Shown: piece after piece, positions 1 through 7,987 of the stretch | Layout of the letters: each line of letters opens with the position of its first letter | How positions within the stretch are numbered: the first letter of the stretch is position 1 | Program-made: the position numbers and the translations under genes | Notes under the pieces: model-generated | What the model was told of the DNA's origin: nothing | What the model saw: the letters and a program-made list of their open reading frames with translations, nothing else | The model's database searches: none | Assembly: GCF_013409575.1 (NCBI RefSeq) | Contig: NZ_JACCCY010000003.1 | Span: 124,001 to 188,000 of the forward strand | Reading direction: 5' to 3' | Length of the DNA: 64,000 bases | Origin: Macellibacteroides fermentans | GTDB lineage: Bacteria > Bacteroidota > Bacteroidia > Bacteroidales > Tannerellaceae

Positions 1-6
1 AAACCT

Positions 7-270
7 ATGGAAGCAATCAAACAACTTATATTAGACAATAAAGCAGACGAGGCCATCCGCCTCCTGGACGAAATTATTGCTGCAGATCCCCAAAATGATG
101 AAGCCTATTATTTAAGGGGAAATGCCTGGCGAAAAAAGGGAAACATGCAATTGGCAATCAATAATTACTTGGAAGCTATGGAGATAAACCCCGAAAGTCC
201 GGCTCGTCAGGCTCATGCCATGATGATGAAAATTATGAATTTCTTTAATAAAGACATGTATAACCATTAA
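7..270 (+). CDS. Small TPR-repeat protein (start may lie outside the window)
   Basis: An 87-residue protein made almost wholly of tetratricopeptide helices. A degenerate TPR is seen at residues 2-35 and a clearer one at about 31-65 (AYYLRGNAWRKKGN, then AINNYLEAMEINPES). It has no signal peptide or membrane segment, so it is probably a cytoplasmic protein-interaction module. The ATG is the first in view, but the frame is open to the window edge, so a longer N-terminus cannot be excluded. It ends 10 bases before the next gene on the same strand and may be co-transcribed with it. The specific partner is unknown. Confidence 0.75.
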   Translation: MEAIKQLILDNKADEAIRLLDEIIAADPQNDEAYYLRGNAWRKKGNMQLAINNYLEAMEINPESPARQAHAMMMKIMNFFNKDMYNH

Positions 271-280
271 TTAAAGGATT

Positions 281-2299
281 GTGAATCAAACAATATGCTC
301 TTCATTTAAAAGCTGGATACTGCTTTCATTTCTTTTTACAAACTCACTACTTTACAGTCAGAACCCGTTGTCCGAAATAAAAATGGCGGATATTCCTGCC
401 GGATTCTTTTACATGGGAGGCAATGGCGAAGGAAGCAACTACGACGAAGCTCCGATACACAAGGTAACGCTGACGAAACCCTTTAAAATGTCGGTAACCG
501 AAATAACCAACGCACAATATGAAGCGTACGACCCGGCGCACAAAGCGTATCGTGGAAAGAATGGTATCTCTGTTCATGACAATGAAGCAGTTGTATATGT
601 TAGCTACAACGATGCCATGAACTATTGTAAATGGCTAAGTGAGAAGGAGGGCAAAACCTATAGGTTGCCCACTGAAGCAGAATGGGAATATGCCTGCAGA
701 GCCGGAAGCTACCTAACCTTCTCGATGGATGACGGACTACCGGGTATTTTCCATAAGAATCAGCAAATAGTGCGCGATATGAAACCGGTCTCACTGGCGG
801 TGGGAGAAACTCCTGCCAACAAATTCGGGTTACATGACATGCATGGCAATGTGGAAGAATGGTGCCTTGACTGGTACGGACCTTACATAGCCGATGACCA
901 AACAGATCCGGTTGGGATGAAGCATGGTTTGTATCGCGTTACCCGTGGTGGAAGTCATAATACTCCGGAAAAATACCTCCGGTCATCCAACCGGATGGCC
1001 ATGATACCGGAAGATAAGCATGCGCAGACAGGATTTAGAATTGTTCAGGCCGACTATCCGGAAAGTGAGCCGCTTGACGTATCGGCACAGGCGGAACAAC
1101 CGGTTAAAGTTCCGCAGACAAAATACAACTGGAAAAAAGGCGTAACCCGGAAACCGTTCTTTCTTCCTCCTGTTCCCTATGTAATTGAACCCGCATGTAA
1201 CTCGGGTATCCCCTTCTATCGTCATAATCACCAGCCGGCAATTACATGGTGCCCTAACGGCGACCTGCTGGCCATCTGGTTTTCGGCCAATGAAGAAAAC
1301 GGACGCGAAATGGTTGTTCTGGGTTCCCGTTTAAGAAAAGGAGGTGAAACCTGGGAAAAAGCCTCTTTATTCTTTAAAGTTCCGGATCGAAATATGACAG
1401 GCTCTTCTCTTTTTAACGACGGACAAGGGAGGTTACTTCATCTTAACGGAGTGGAAGCTTCCGGTGACTGGCAGAACTTAGCCATGATACAACGCGAGAG
1501 TACAGATAACGGCGCCACCTGGTCGGCCCCACATCTGATAGCTCCCGAACACACCAAGCGTCACCAGGTAATAGCAGGTACGATTCAAACCCGCGAAGGG
1601 TGGTACATTCAACCCTGCGATGCCGGACCGGGAAGTCACGACGGGGCGGCGATCCACATCAGTAAAGACAAAGGAAAGACCTGGTCCGATCCGTGGGACG
1701 GGCAACCAGCCCAGTTTAAACCGAATGGAACCGGATCGACCATCGCAGGGATACATACCGGAATCGTACAGCTGATGAACGGCGACCTGCTGGCACTAGC
1801 CAGAGGGAACAGTCTGCCAGATGCCAACGGCGTGTTGCGTATGCCTATGAGTATATCCAAAGATATGGGTAAGAGCTGGACCTATTACGCGTCCGAATTT
1901 CCACCTATTGACGGAGGACAACGTCTTGTTCTGCTTCGTCTGTCTGAAGGACCTTTGTTATTAATCTCATTCACCGACCATCCGATACGAACAAAAAAAG
2001 AAAATAGGGGAATGCTCTTTGCAAATGCATCCGGAATGTCTTTCAGGGGTTATGGAATGTATGCGGCACTTTCGTACGACGAAGGGAAAACCTGGCCGGT
2101 TAAAAAGTTACTGACCGACGGGACGTATCGTTTTCTTAACGGCGGGGCATGGACAGGCTACTTCGAGATGGATTCGACACATGCCGAACCCAGAGGCTAC
2201 CTGGCTGCTGTACAGTCGCCCGACAAAACCATCCATCTGGTTAGCAGCAGACTTCATTACCGGTTTAACCTGGCCTGGCTGATGGAGCCAGCAAAATAA
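281..2299 (+). CDS. Secreted SUMF1-like / sialidase-like (BNR) fusion protein
   Basis: A 672-residue exported protein with two domains. A hydrophobic signal peptide ends near Ser-Gln at residues 26-27. Residues about 34-258 resemble the formylglycine-generating enzyme fold (PAGFFYMGG, RLPTEAEWEYACRAGS, MHGNVEEWCLDWYG, RGGSHNT, TGFRI). Residues about 300-665 are a sialidase/BNR beta-propeller with four Asp-boxes of the SxDxGxTW type near residues 405, 460, 525 and 597. The stretch after RGGS, which carries the two catalytic cysteines in true FGE, has no cysteine, so sulfatase activation is unlikely; the domain may bind ligand or be structural. The propeller suggests action on glycans. The start is GTG, preceded by AAAGGA. 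It could also be a non-catalytic surface lectin. Confidence 0.8.
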   Translation: MNQTICSSFKSWILLSFLFTNSLLYSQNPLSEIKMADIPAGFFYMGGNGEGSNYDEAPIHKVTLTKPFKMSVTEITNAQYEAYDPAHKAYRGKNGISVHDNEAVVYVSYNDAMNYCKWLSEKEGKTYRLPTEAEWEYACRAGSYLTFSMDDGLPGIFHKNQQIVRDMKPVSLAVGETPANKFGLHDMHGNVEEWCLDWYGPYIADDQTDPVGMKHGLYRVTRGGSHNTPEKYLRSSNRMAMIPEDKHAQTGFRIVQADYPESEPLDVSAQAEQPVKVPQTKYNWKKGVTRKPFFLPPVPYVIEPACNSGIPFYRHNHQPAITWCPNGDLLAIWFSANEENGREMVVLGSRLRKGGETWEKASLFFKVPDRNMTGSSLFNDGQGRLLHLNGVEASGDWQNLAMIQRESTDNGATWSAPHLIAPEHTKRHQVIAGTIQTREGWYIQPCDAGPGSHDGAAIHISKDKGKTWSDPWDGQPAQFKPNGTGSTIAGIHTGIVQLMNGDLLALARGNSLPDANGVLRMPMSISKDMGKSWTYYASEFPPIDGGQRLVLLRLSEGPLLLISFTDHPIRTKKENRGMLFANASGMSFRGYGMYAALSYDEGKTWPVKKLLTDGTYRFLNGGAWTGYFEMDSTHAEPRGYLAAVQSPDKTIHLVSSRLHYRFNLAWLMEPAK

Positions 2300-2391
2300 A
2301 AAAAAGGGAGATAGCTCCCCCTATAAACAATTAAAGGATGTCATCCCGACATCCCCTAACCAACTTTGTTAACCTTAAATCTAATACTATT

Positions 2392-2454
2392 ATGAAAAAA
2401 CCACGATGCAAAGATACAATCCCACAAAGGGTTTGTCAAGCTTTTTTGCCATAA
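2392..2454 (+). other. Possible 20-codon leader ORF or short RNA after the fusion gene
   Basis: Downstream of the SUMF1/sialidase gene an A+T-rich leader (AACCTTAAATCTAATACTAT at 2371-2390) is followed directly by ATGAAAAAA and a 20-codon frame, MKKPRCKDTIPQRVCQAFLP. Leaders of this look followed by MKK.RCKDT peptides recur, to my memory, in Bacteroidales intergenic regions, but I cannot check that here. It may be a small RNA or attenuator rather than a translated gene. Confidence 0.3.
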
Positions 2455-2479
2455 AACATGTTAAACAACATATAATAAA

Positions 2480-2516
2480 TATGAAAGGGGGTACTGTAAT
2501 AGTACCCCCTTTCATA
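2480..2516. terminator. Bidirectional terminator hairpin with a perfect 16-bp stem
   Basis: The arms 2480-2495 and 2501-2516 are perfect reverse complements around the loop GTAAT. The lower stem is TATGAAA/TTTCATA, giving T-rich runs on each strand. It lies between the plus-strand genes on the left and the minus-strand operon ending at 2550, as expected for a shared terminator. Confidence 0.7.
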
Positions 2517-2549
2517 TTTGTAATCCGATTATACAGACTGCAGAACCCG

Positions 2550-4319
2550 TTAAAAGTTCAGATTAATACCAACCATGGCATTGAATCCTTGTTGCGGATA
2601 CCCATAAAGCAGCTCATATTTCCGGAAAAGCAGGTTGTTGAATTTAATATAAGCACCAAAGGTTTCGTTAAGCTGGTAAGTACCTTTCATATTCAGCTCA
2701 TTGATATTATCCATTTTGATATTAGATCCGTTCGCATGGGTGTATCTTCCTGTTCCCAGGTAATAATCCATTGAAAGCGTGATATTATCCATGGGCACCA
2801 CCGATATTTCTCCAAACAACTCTGCTTTAGGCTTACCGAATGCTTTGATATCTGTAATTGTAGTTTCACCGGCAGGTTCCTCGCGCTCAATTTCATTTAC
2901 CGACCAGGAGTTATAAACACCCTTCAACGATATGTTGAAAAGTTGTTGATAACTATATTTCAACGAGGCTCCGCCAAAGAACTTCTTAGCGTTATAATAA
3001 GCCACATTACTCACATTACCGAACTTGGTCAGCATAGATATCTGCGGAAGGAAGAAATGTTCGTTGTCGGTAATTTTGTATCCGCCAAAAACATCGAACC
3101 AGAAGCCTGCACCCGCTCCGCTTTTAATTCCGGCAATCCCGTCCAACCAGGTGCGTGAAGCCTCCAGAATTAAATCAGGATTGATATATCTGTTTACAGC
3201 AGAAATTTCCCAGGCACTGTTGGCACTTACTTTGCCGGTTGCCGTTGCATAAAAAACAGTCTTCGGAGCAAGTTCAACATCGAAATTGATATTCGGAGAC
3301 AAGAACACCTTTTTCTCGTCGCCCGTGATGATCATAGCATTGGCACCCAATCGTAAGTTCCAACGTTCGCCATTCATCTTTAAATAGGGACTTAACGTAG
3401 ACTCGAGGTGATTGTTACGCTCGAAGGGAACGGTCGTTTCCGGCTCTGTCTCACCGTAATTGAAGTATTCTACCTCACCTTCCAATCCGATGGTCATCCC
3501 TCCGTTAAACTCACTGTTCAGGTCGAAAGATGCTCCAAACGTATTTTCGGCAATACCACCCAAACCTCCTGTCATCCCGTACTTGTTGGTAAATCGCTTA
3601 TAATCCAGATCCAAGGCATATTCGAACGGGCCGTGACCTTTTGATTCGAACCCGATCGTACCTCCGATCTTTGTATTTGCCTGATTCGTATCATAATCGA
3701 ATAAAGGCAGAACACCCAAATCGACCAACCTTAAATCGGCCACAAAACCGTAGTAATTGAATGTACTGTGATCTATTCCAAAGCCAAGTTTCAAAGCGAG
3801 CTTCTCGTATTCGTGGCTGAAATTAATGCCACCCAGGTTATTGTTAAGCTTTGCTTTCTGCTTGTCGTCCATCTGCAGGTAACCTATATTCCCGTTGGTA
3901 GAACGATGCGATAAAAAGACATTCAGTTTGTCCTTCTCTGTATTCAGGATATGATACCCCAAGTCGCCGTTGATGTTCATGTAATTACCAGCTCCCAGAT
4001 TCAGGTACCCCCTTTTCTTACTGTAAGGAATCTCAGTCATCACACTCCCCGACCCCAACAAAGATAATTCCTGTTGTGGATCTGTAGGAACAGCAAATGT
4101 GCTGTAGTCTATAGGCATCTTTTTCACTACAGGCTCCTTGATCTTTGGCAGCGTATTCACCTTCGAAGCATCCTGAACCGACGGATCGTATTCCCGTTCC
4201 AAAGTCATCTCCCGGTTCAGCTCCTTTTCTTTCGATTTATCTTCCTGTGCATGTACCGATGCAGCAGCACCTAAGGCAACCACCAGGCAGAGGGCTTTTA
4301 CATTATATATTGCTTTCAT
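2550..4319 (-). CDS. Outer-membrane beta-barrel protein, TonB-receptor-like
   Basis: A 589-residue protein with a signal peptide (MKAIYNVKALCLVVALGAAA, cleaved after VHAQ) and a charged N-terminal stretch. A long series of amphipathic strands follows, and the last residue is phenylalanine (GINLNF), the usual outer-membrane assembly signal. No obvious TonB box or plug is visible, so it is more likely a porin-like or receptor-derived barrel than a complete TonB-dependent receptor. Its ATG lies only 8 bases after the stop of the large TPR gene, so the two form an operon; the TPR protein probably helps assemble or cap this barrel. The substrate is unknown. Confidence 0.75.
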   Translation of the reverse strand: MKAIYNVKALCLVVALGAAASVHAQEDKSKEKELNREMTLEREYDPSVQDASKVNTLPKIKEPVVKKMPIDYSTFAVPTDPQQELSLLGSGSVMTEIPYSKKRGYLNLGAGNYMNINGDLGYHILNTEKDKLNVFLSHRSTNGNIGYLQMDDKQKAKLNNNLGGINFSHEYEKLALKLGFGIDHSTFNYYGFVADLRLVDLGVLPLFDYDTNQANTKIGGTIGFESKGHGPFEYALDLDYKRFTNKYGMTGGLGGIAENTFGASFDLNSEFNGGMTIGLEGEVEYFNYGETEPETTVPFERNNHLESTLSPYLKMNGERWNLRLGANAMIITGDEKKVFLSPNINFDVELAPKTVFYATATGKVSANSAWEISAVNRYINPDLILEASRTWLDGIAGIKSGAGAGFWFDVFGGYKITDNEHFFLPQISMLTKFGNVSNVAYYNAKKFFGGASLKYSYQQLFNISLKGVYNSWSVNEIEREEPAGETTITDIKAFGKPKAELFGEISVVPMDNITLSMDYYLGTGRYTHANGSNIKMDNINELNMKGTYQLNETFGAYIKFNNLLFRKYELLYGYPQQGFNAMVGINLNF

Positions 4320-4327
4320 CCCAGTTC

Positions 4328-7327
4328 TTATTTCTTTAGTTTACTCAATCTGTTTTCAATCATCCCGGCTATATCATCCGTACCTTTATAATTATTCTGC
4401 AAGCTGGTCAGATATTGACGAGCCTGAAAATCATCATTCTGACTAATATAGATATCCGCCAGTAAAATAAATCCACGGGCCAGCCAATACTGATGAGGTG
4501 TTCCGTTTTCAATGAAATTCATCAGCTCTTTTTCGGCCTTGGCATTCTCTTTATTATTAAAGTACAACTGAGCCAACAAATATTTAGCCTCAGCACCATG
4601 CACAGTGCGGGTATCCTTACTGATCGTCTGCAAATCGGGTAATGCCTTGGAGGCCTGCTTCAGGGCAATATATGCTTTAGCCCTTATATAACGCGCCTCG
4701 GCATTCAGTTCGGGCGACAGTTTAGGATCCTTCAGCAGCTCGTCGGCAGCAGTAAGGGCATCCTGTTGTTTTCCGGTATACTGAGCACAACGCATCATTC
4801 CTAATTTGGCCGCCTCTTTGTTTTCCTTACTTTCGGCGATGGCATGTAATTGCTTAAAGGTGAGCAACGCCGCAGCATAATCTTCCTGCAGGTATTCTAT
4901 TTCGGCTTTACGTGCCGTTGCGTTTTCCGCAAACTTAGTATCACCGCTGGAAAGAACAGATGCAAACAGCTGTTTTGCCTCGTCATATTGTTTATTTGCG
5001 AAAGCAATGCTTCCCAGATAGAAATTGGCATTCGAACTAAATGCCCCTTTAGGGAACGACTGCAGGTAATTTGTCAGACTCTTCTTCGCCGCAGCGTTAT
5101 CACCGCGCATAAATAACTTTTCGGCAGCCAGATAAGTCAGCGAATCCTGCTCGCTTACATCAAAATGAACCGATCCGCCCAATGAATTCACATACGAGGC
5201 ATAGGCATTGATATCGTTCAGATCCATGTAAACCGACTTCAGATCTTGCAAAGCAACCTTTGCCTCATCACTTCCCGGATAATTGTCGACCACCTTCTTA
5301 TAGGCAGCAGCAGCTTTTTCGGGCTGGTTGTCATTAAAGTAAAGTAACCCCAGCTGAATACCGGCTTTGCGTGCCTGTGTACTTTGAGGAAACTGACTTA
5401 TCACTTTTTCGAATGCCTCTGCAGCACCCTGACTGTTTTCAAGCATAACGTAGGCCCGGCCTTTCTCAAACAGAGCATCATCCACATAGGGAGACTCCGG
5501 GTATTCGCGAACCAGACGGTCCATCGCACTGATTTTTCCACGGTAATCCTTTTGAAGTCCCAGCAGGAAGCCTTTCTGATATACCGAATAATCGGCGGCC
5601 GACGGTTGTAAAGTTGCCGAACGGCTGTAACTCTCTTCAGCCTGGGCAAACTGGCGACTTTGGAACAGACAGTCGCCGATACGATTGTATGCATCTGCAT
5701 AGGCAGGCAACTGACGGTTGCTTTCCATATCAACATAGCTTCTGAACCTGCTTAATGCATCGGCATATTGTTGCTGTTTGAAGTAACAATACCCCAGATT
5801 ATAGTGAGCCAACGCATACATCTCTCCGCTTTTTGCCTGAGTATTGTTCAGATAGGTTCTATAATCGGAGGCGGCACTGGCAAATTCACCTTTGCGGTAG
5901 TAACTTTCACCACGCCAGAAATAGGCATCGTTTCGGGCTTCCAGGTTGTATGACCCCAAAGAAATAGCCCGGTTGAACAGGTCGATCGCCTCATCCAGTT
6001 TTACATTCGTAAAGGATTGCGTTCCCAACTGGAATAAAATATCCTGCTTTGCCTCCAGTATTTTAGTACTCGGGCGCTTGATCTTTTCGATGGAAGCCAA
6101 TGCCGAACGGTAATCCTTGGTTGTAAGATACACCTCAACCAGGTAATCGTTCACCTTATCTGAATAAACAGAGTTGGGGAACTCATTCAGGAAATTCTCG
6201 AAAATAGTAACCGACTCTCCAAACCCTGTAAAGGAAGTCTGATGAATCAGCAAAGCGTAATTATAGGTGGCAGCCTCCTTAACCTGTTTGTCGAACGAAG
6301 TCTTCGCCGCCGACTCGAAAGCCATGCGTGCATTGTTTTTATCGTTCAGCTTCAGGTAAGACTGACCCAGGTACAGGTAGGCATTCTGTGTAAGGGCATC
6401 CTGTTCGCGAACAGTCTGTCCGAAACAGTCCACCGCACTGTTAAAGCTCCCTTTATTAAAATAGCAGACACCTAAAATGTACAAATCGCCACGAAGGGGC
6501 GCATCGGTATCCGAAACATACTTGCTCAGGTTGGCAATGGCCTTGTCCTGATTTCCCTGGTGGTAATATGAATTACCCAAAATACGTCGAACCTCCGCAT
6601 TGTTTTCGCTGTGAGGATAATTCTTCAGCAAAGCCTCTCCTTCAGCAATGGTTCTGTCGTATTTTTTCTGGATGAAATAAATCTGAGCCGTATAATAGGA
6701 AGATTGCAAAGCATATTCGGGTTTATCCTTCAAACGATCGAATTCCACCAACGCATTGTTGTACTTTCCCGTGGCATAGTCGATATAAGCAACGTAATAG
6801 GCACCGGCATCGTTGTATTTTGTTCCAATCTGCTTCAGGCGGGTAAAGTACCCTCTCGCCTTGTCCATTTCGCCGGTCTGCAGCAGTGAATAGGCATATC
6901 TGAAACTATACGTTTCCTGTTGAGACGGACTAAGCATCTCGATGGTAGACTGATTAAACCAGAATACCGCTTTTTCAAATTCTTTATGGTCGAAGTGAGC
7001 CGAAGCAATCAAAAAATGGATTTCATCGCTATGACGCGTATCCGGATATTTATCCATAAATTCCTTCAACACCTCCGATGCATTCTCCTTGCCTTGTTCA
7101 AAAGCCACACAAGCAAGCATATAATCGGACTCCTGGATAAGGTCGGCATCCGTAGATTGCTTTTTGAATGCCTCAAGTTTATCTGTACACCCCGGATAGT
7201 TCCTTAAAACAAACATCTCCTTTCCTTCAACAAAAAGTCGTTCGGGCGACTCAAACTGATGAGATCGTTGCCCGGTGGCCGCATGAGAGCCTACAACTAA
7301 ACACAGTGGAATTAGTATTCTTTTCAT
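4328..7327 (-). CDS. Large periplasmic TPR protein (about 999 residues)
   Basis: Tetratricopeptide repeats run the full length, with YbgF/BamD-like units such as FPQSTQARKAGIQLGLLYF and YPGSDEAKVALQDL. An N-terminal signal peptide (MKRILIPLCLVVGSHAATGQ) indicates the periplasm or outer membrane. A GTG in the same frame sits one codon upstream, but AAAGGAGTG lies just before the ATG, so the ATG at 7327 is preferred. It is the first gene of a two-gene operon with the barrel protein at 2550-4319. Such repeats act as scaffolds for envelope complexes; no enzymatic domain is visible. Confidence 0.8.
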   Translation of the reverse strand: MKRILIPLCLVVGSHAATGQRSHQFESPERLFVEGKEMFVLRNYPGCTDKLEAFKKQSTDADLIQESDYMLACVAFEQGKENASEVLKEFMDKYPDTRHSDEIHFLIASAHFDHKEFEKAVFWFNQSTIEMLSPSQQETYSFRYAYSLLQTGEMDKARGYFTRLKQIGTKYNDAGAYYVAYIDYATGKYNNALVEFDRLKDKPEYALQSSYYTAQIYFIQKKYDRTIAEGEALLKNYPHSENNAEVRRILGNSYYHQGNQDKAIANLSKYVSDTDAPLRGDLYILGVCYFNKGSFNSAVDCFGQTVREQDALTQNAYLYLGQSYLKLNDKNNARMAFESAAKTSFDKQVKEAATYNYALLIHQTSFTGFGESVTIFENFLNEFPNSVYSDKVNDYLVEVYLTTKDYRSALASIEKIKRPSTKILEAKQDILFQLGTQSFTNVKLDEAIDLFNRAISLGSYNLEARNDAYFWRGESYYRKGEFASAASDYRTYLNNTQAKSGEMYALAHYNLGYCYFKQQQYADALSRFRSYVDMESNRQLPAYADAYNRIGDCLFQSRQFAQAEESYSRSATLQPSAADYSVYQKGFLLGLQKDYRGKISAMDRLVREYPESPYVDDALFEKGRAYVMLENSQGAAEAFEKVISQFPQSTQARKAGIQLGLLYFNDNQPEKAAAAYKKVVDNYPGSDEAKVALQDLKSVYMDLNDINAYASYVNSLGGSVHFDVSEQDSLTYLAAEKLFMRGDNAAAKKSLTNYLQSFPKGAFSSNANFYLGSIAFANKQYDEAKQLFASVLSSGDTKFAENATARKAEIEYLQEDYAAALLTFKQLHAIAESKENKEAAKLGMMRCAQYTGKQQDALTAADELLKDPKLSPELNAEARYIRAKAYIALKQASKALPDLQTISKDTRTVHGAEAKYLLAQLYFNNKENAKAEKELMNFIENGTPHQYWLARGFILLADIYISQNDDFQARQYLTSLQNNYKGTDDIAGMIENRLSKLKK

Positions 7328-7345
7328 CACTCCTTTGCTTTTTGG

Positions 7346-7388
7346 TCAGGCACAGGATTGTGCCTGAATGTTCTGATAGGCAAAGATA
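7346..7388 (-). promoter_or_regulatory. Promoter and 5'-UTR hairpin of the TPR/barrel operon
   Basis: The minus strand has a -7 box TATCTTTG at 7388-7381. Between it and the ATG at 7327 is a perfect 9-bp hairpin, TCAGGCACA-GGAT-TGTGCCTGA, at 7346-7367, then the ribosome site AAAGGAG. The hairpin would sit in a short leader of about 45 nucleotides. Confidence 0.55.
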
Positions 7389-7432
7389 GAGAATAGGCTC
7401 CAAATAAAAAACTATGAGGTTTGTAAAAAGAA

Positions 7433-7951
7433 TTAATTCTCTTTACAATATCTAACAACTCCCTCTTTTACAGATGTCAGTCCGAACAAGCTGGCATCCA
7501 CCTCTTGCAGCTTCAACACAACAATTTCCGAAGCATCGTCTGCCGCAATTAGTCCGTCGAAAGTAGTTGCATAACACTCAAAAAAAAGATCTTCCGTATG
7601 CACTTCAAATCCCGAGTAAAGATAAATATTGGGTATGGAGAACAGATACCTGCTTGATTTTACATCCAATCCGGTCTCTTCTTTCACCTCACGGCGGACA
7701 GCCTCTTCGGCCGATTCATGCAGATCTACAAAACCGCCGGGTAAATCGAGCGTTCCTTTAGCCGGATCTTTCGCCCGTCTTACCACAAGCAACTCACCAA
7801 CCTCATTACGGATAAAGCAGGCTACCGCAGCCGATGGATTAAAGTAATAGACAAACCCGCAGGAAGAGCAACGTTTGGATTTTTCATTATTGACGGCAAA
7901 CCCGTCCGATCCACATTTGGGACAATATTTAAATTGATGTAAAGGATGCAT
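7433..7951 (-). CDS. Nudix hydrolase with N-terminal zinc ribbon
   Basis: A 172-residue protein. Residues about 8-33 form a zinc ribbon (CPKCG, then CSSCGF), as in NADH pyrophosphatases of the NudC type. The Nudix box is complete at about residues 71-93: GGFVDLHESAEEAVRREVKE followed by ETGL, with all conserved Glu and Arg residues. It should hydrolyse a nucleoside diphosphate linked to another moiety (NADH, ADP-ribose or similar) with Mg2+; the exact substrate cannot be read from the sequence. It is single-gene, with a -7 box TATCTTTG at 7973-7966 just 15 bases before the ATG, giving a very short leader. Confidence 0.85.
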   Translation of the reverse strand: MHPLHQFKYCPKCGSDGFAVNNEKSKRCSSCGFVYYFNPSAAVACFIRNEVGELLVVRRAKDPAKGTLDLPGGFVDLHESAEEAVRREVKEETGLDVKSSRYLFSIPNIYLYSGFEVHTEDLFFECYATTFDGLIAADDASEIVVLKLQEVDASLFGLTSVKEGVVRYCKEN

Positions 7952-7987
7952 AAACTCTTTTTTTACAAAGATAGAAAGACTAATTCA

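Noticed and set aside
2406-2774. 122-codon plus-strand open frame through the 2480-2516 terminator.
   Set aside because: It runs through a hairpin and opposite the real barrel gene.
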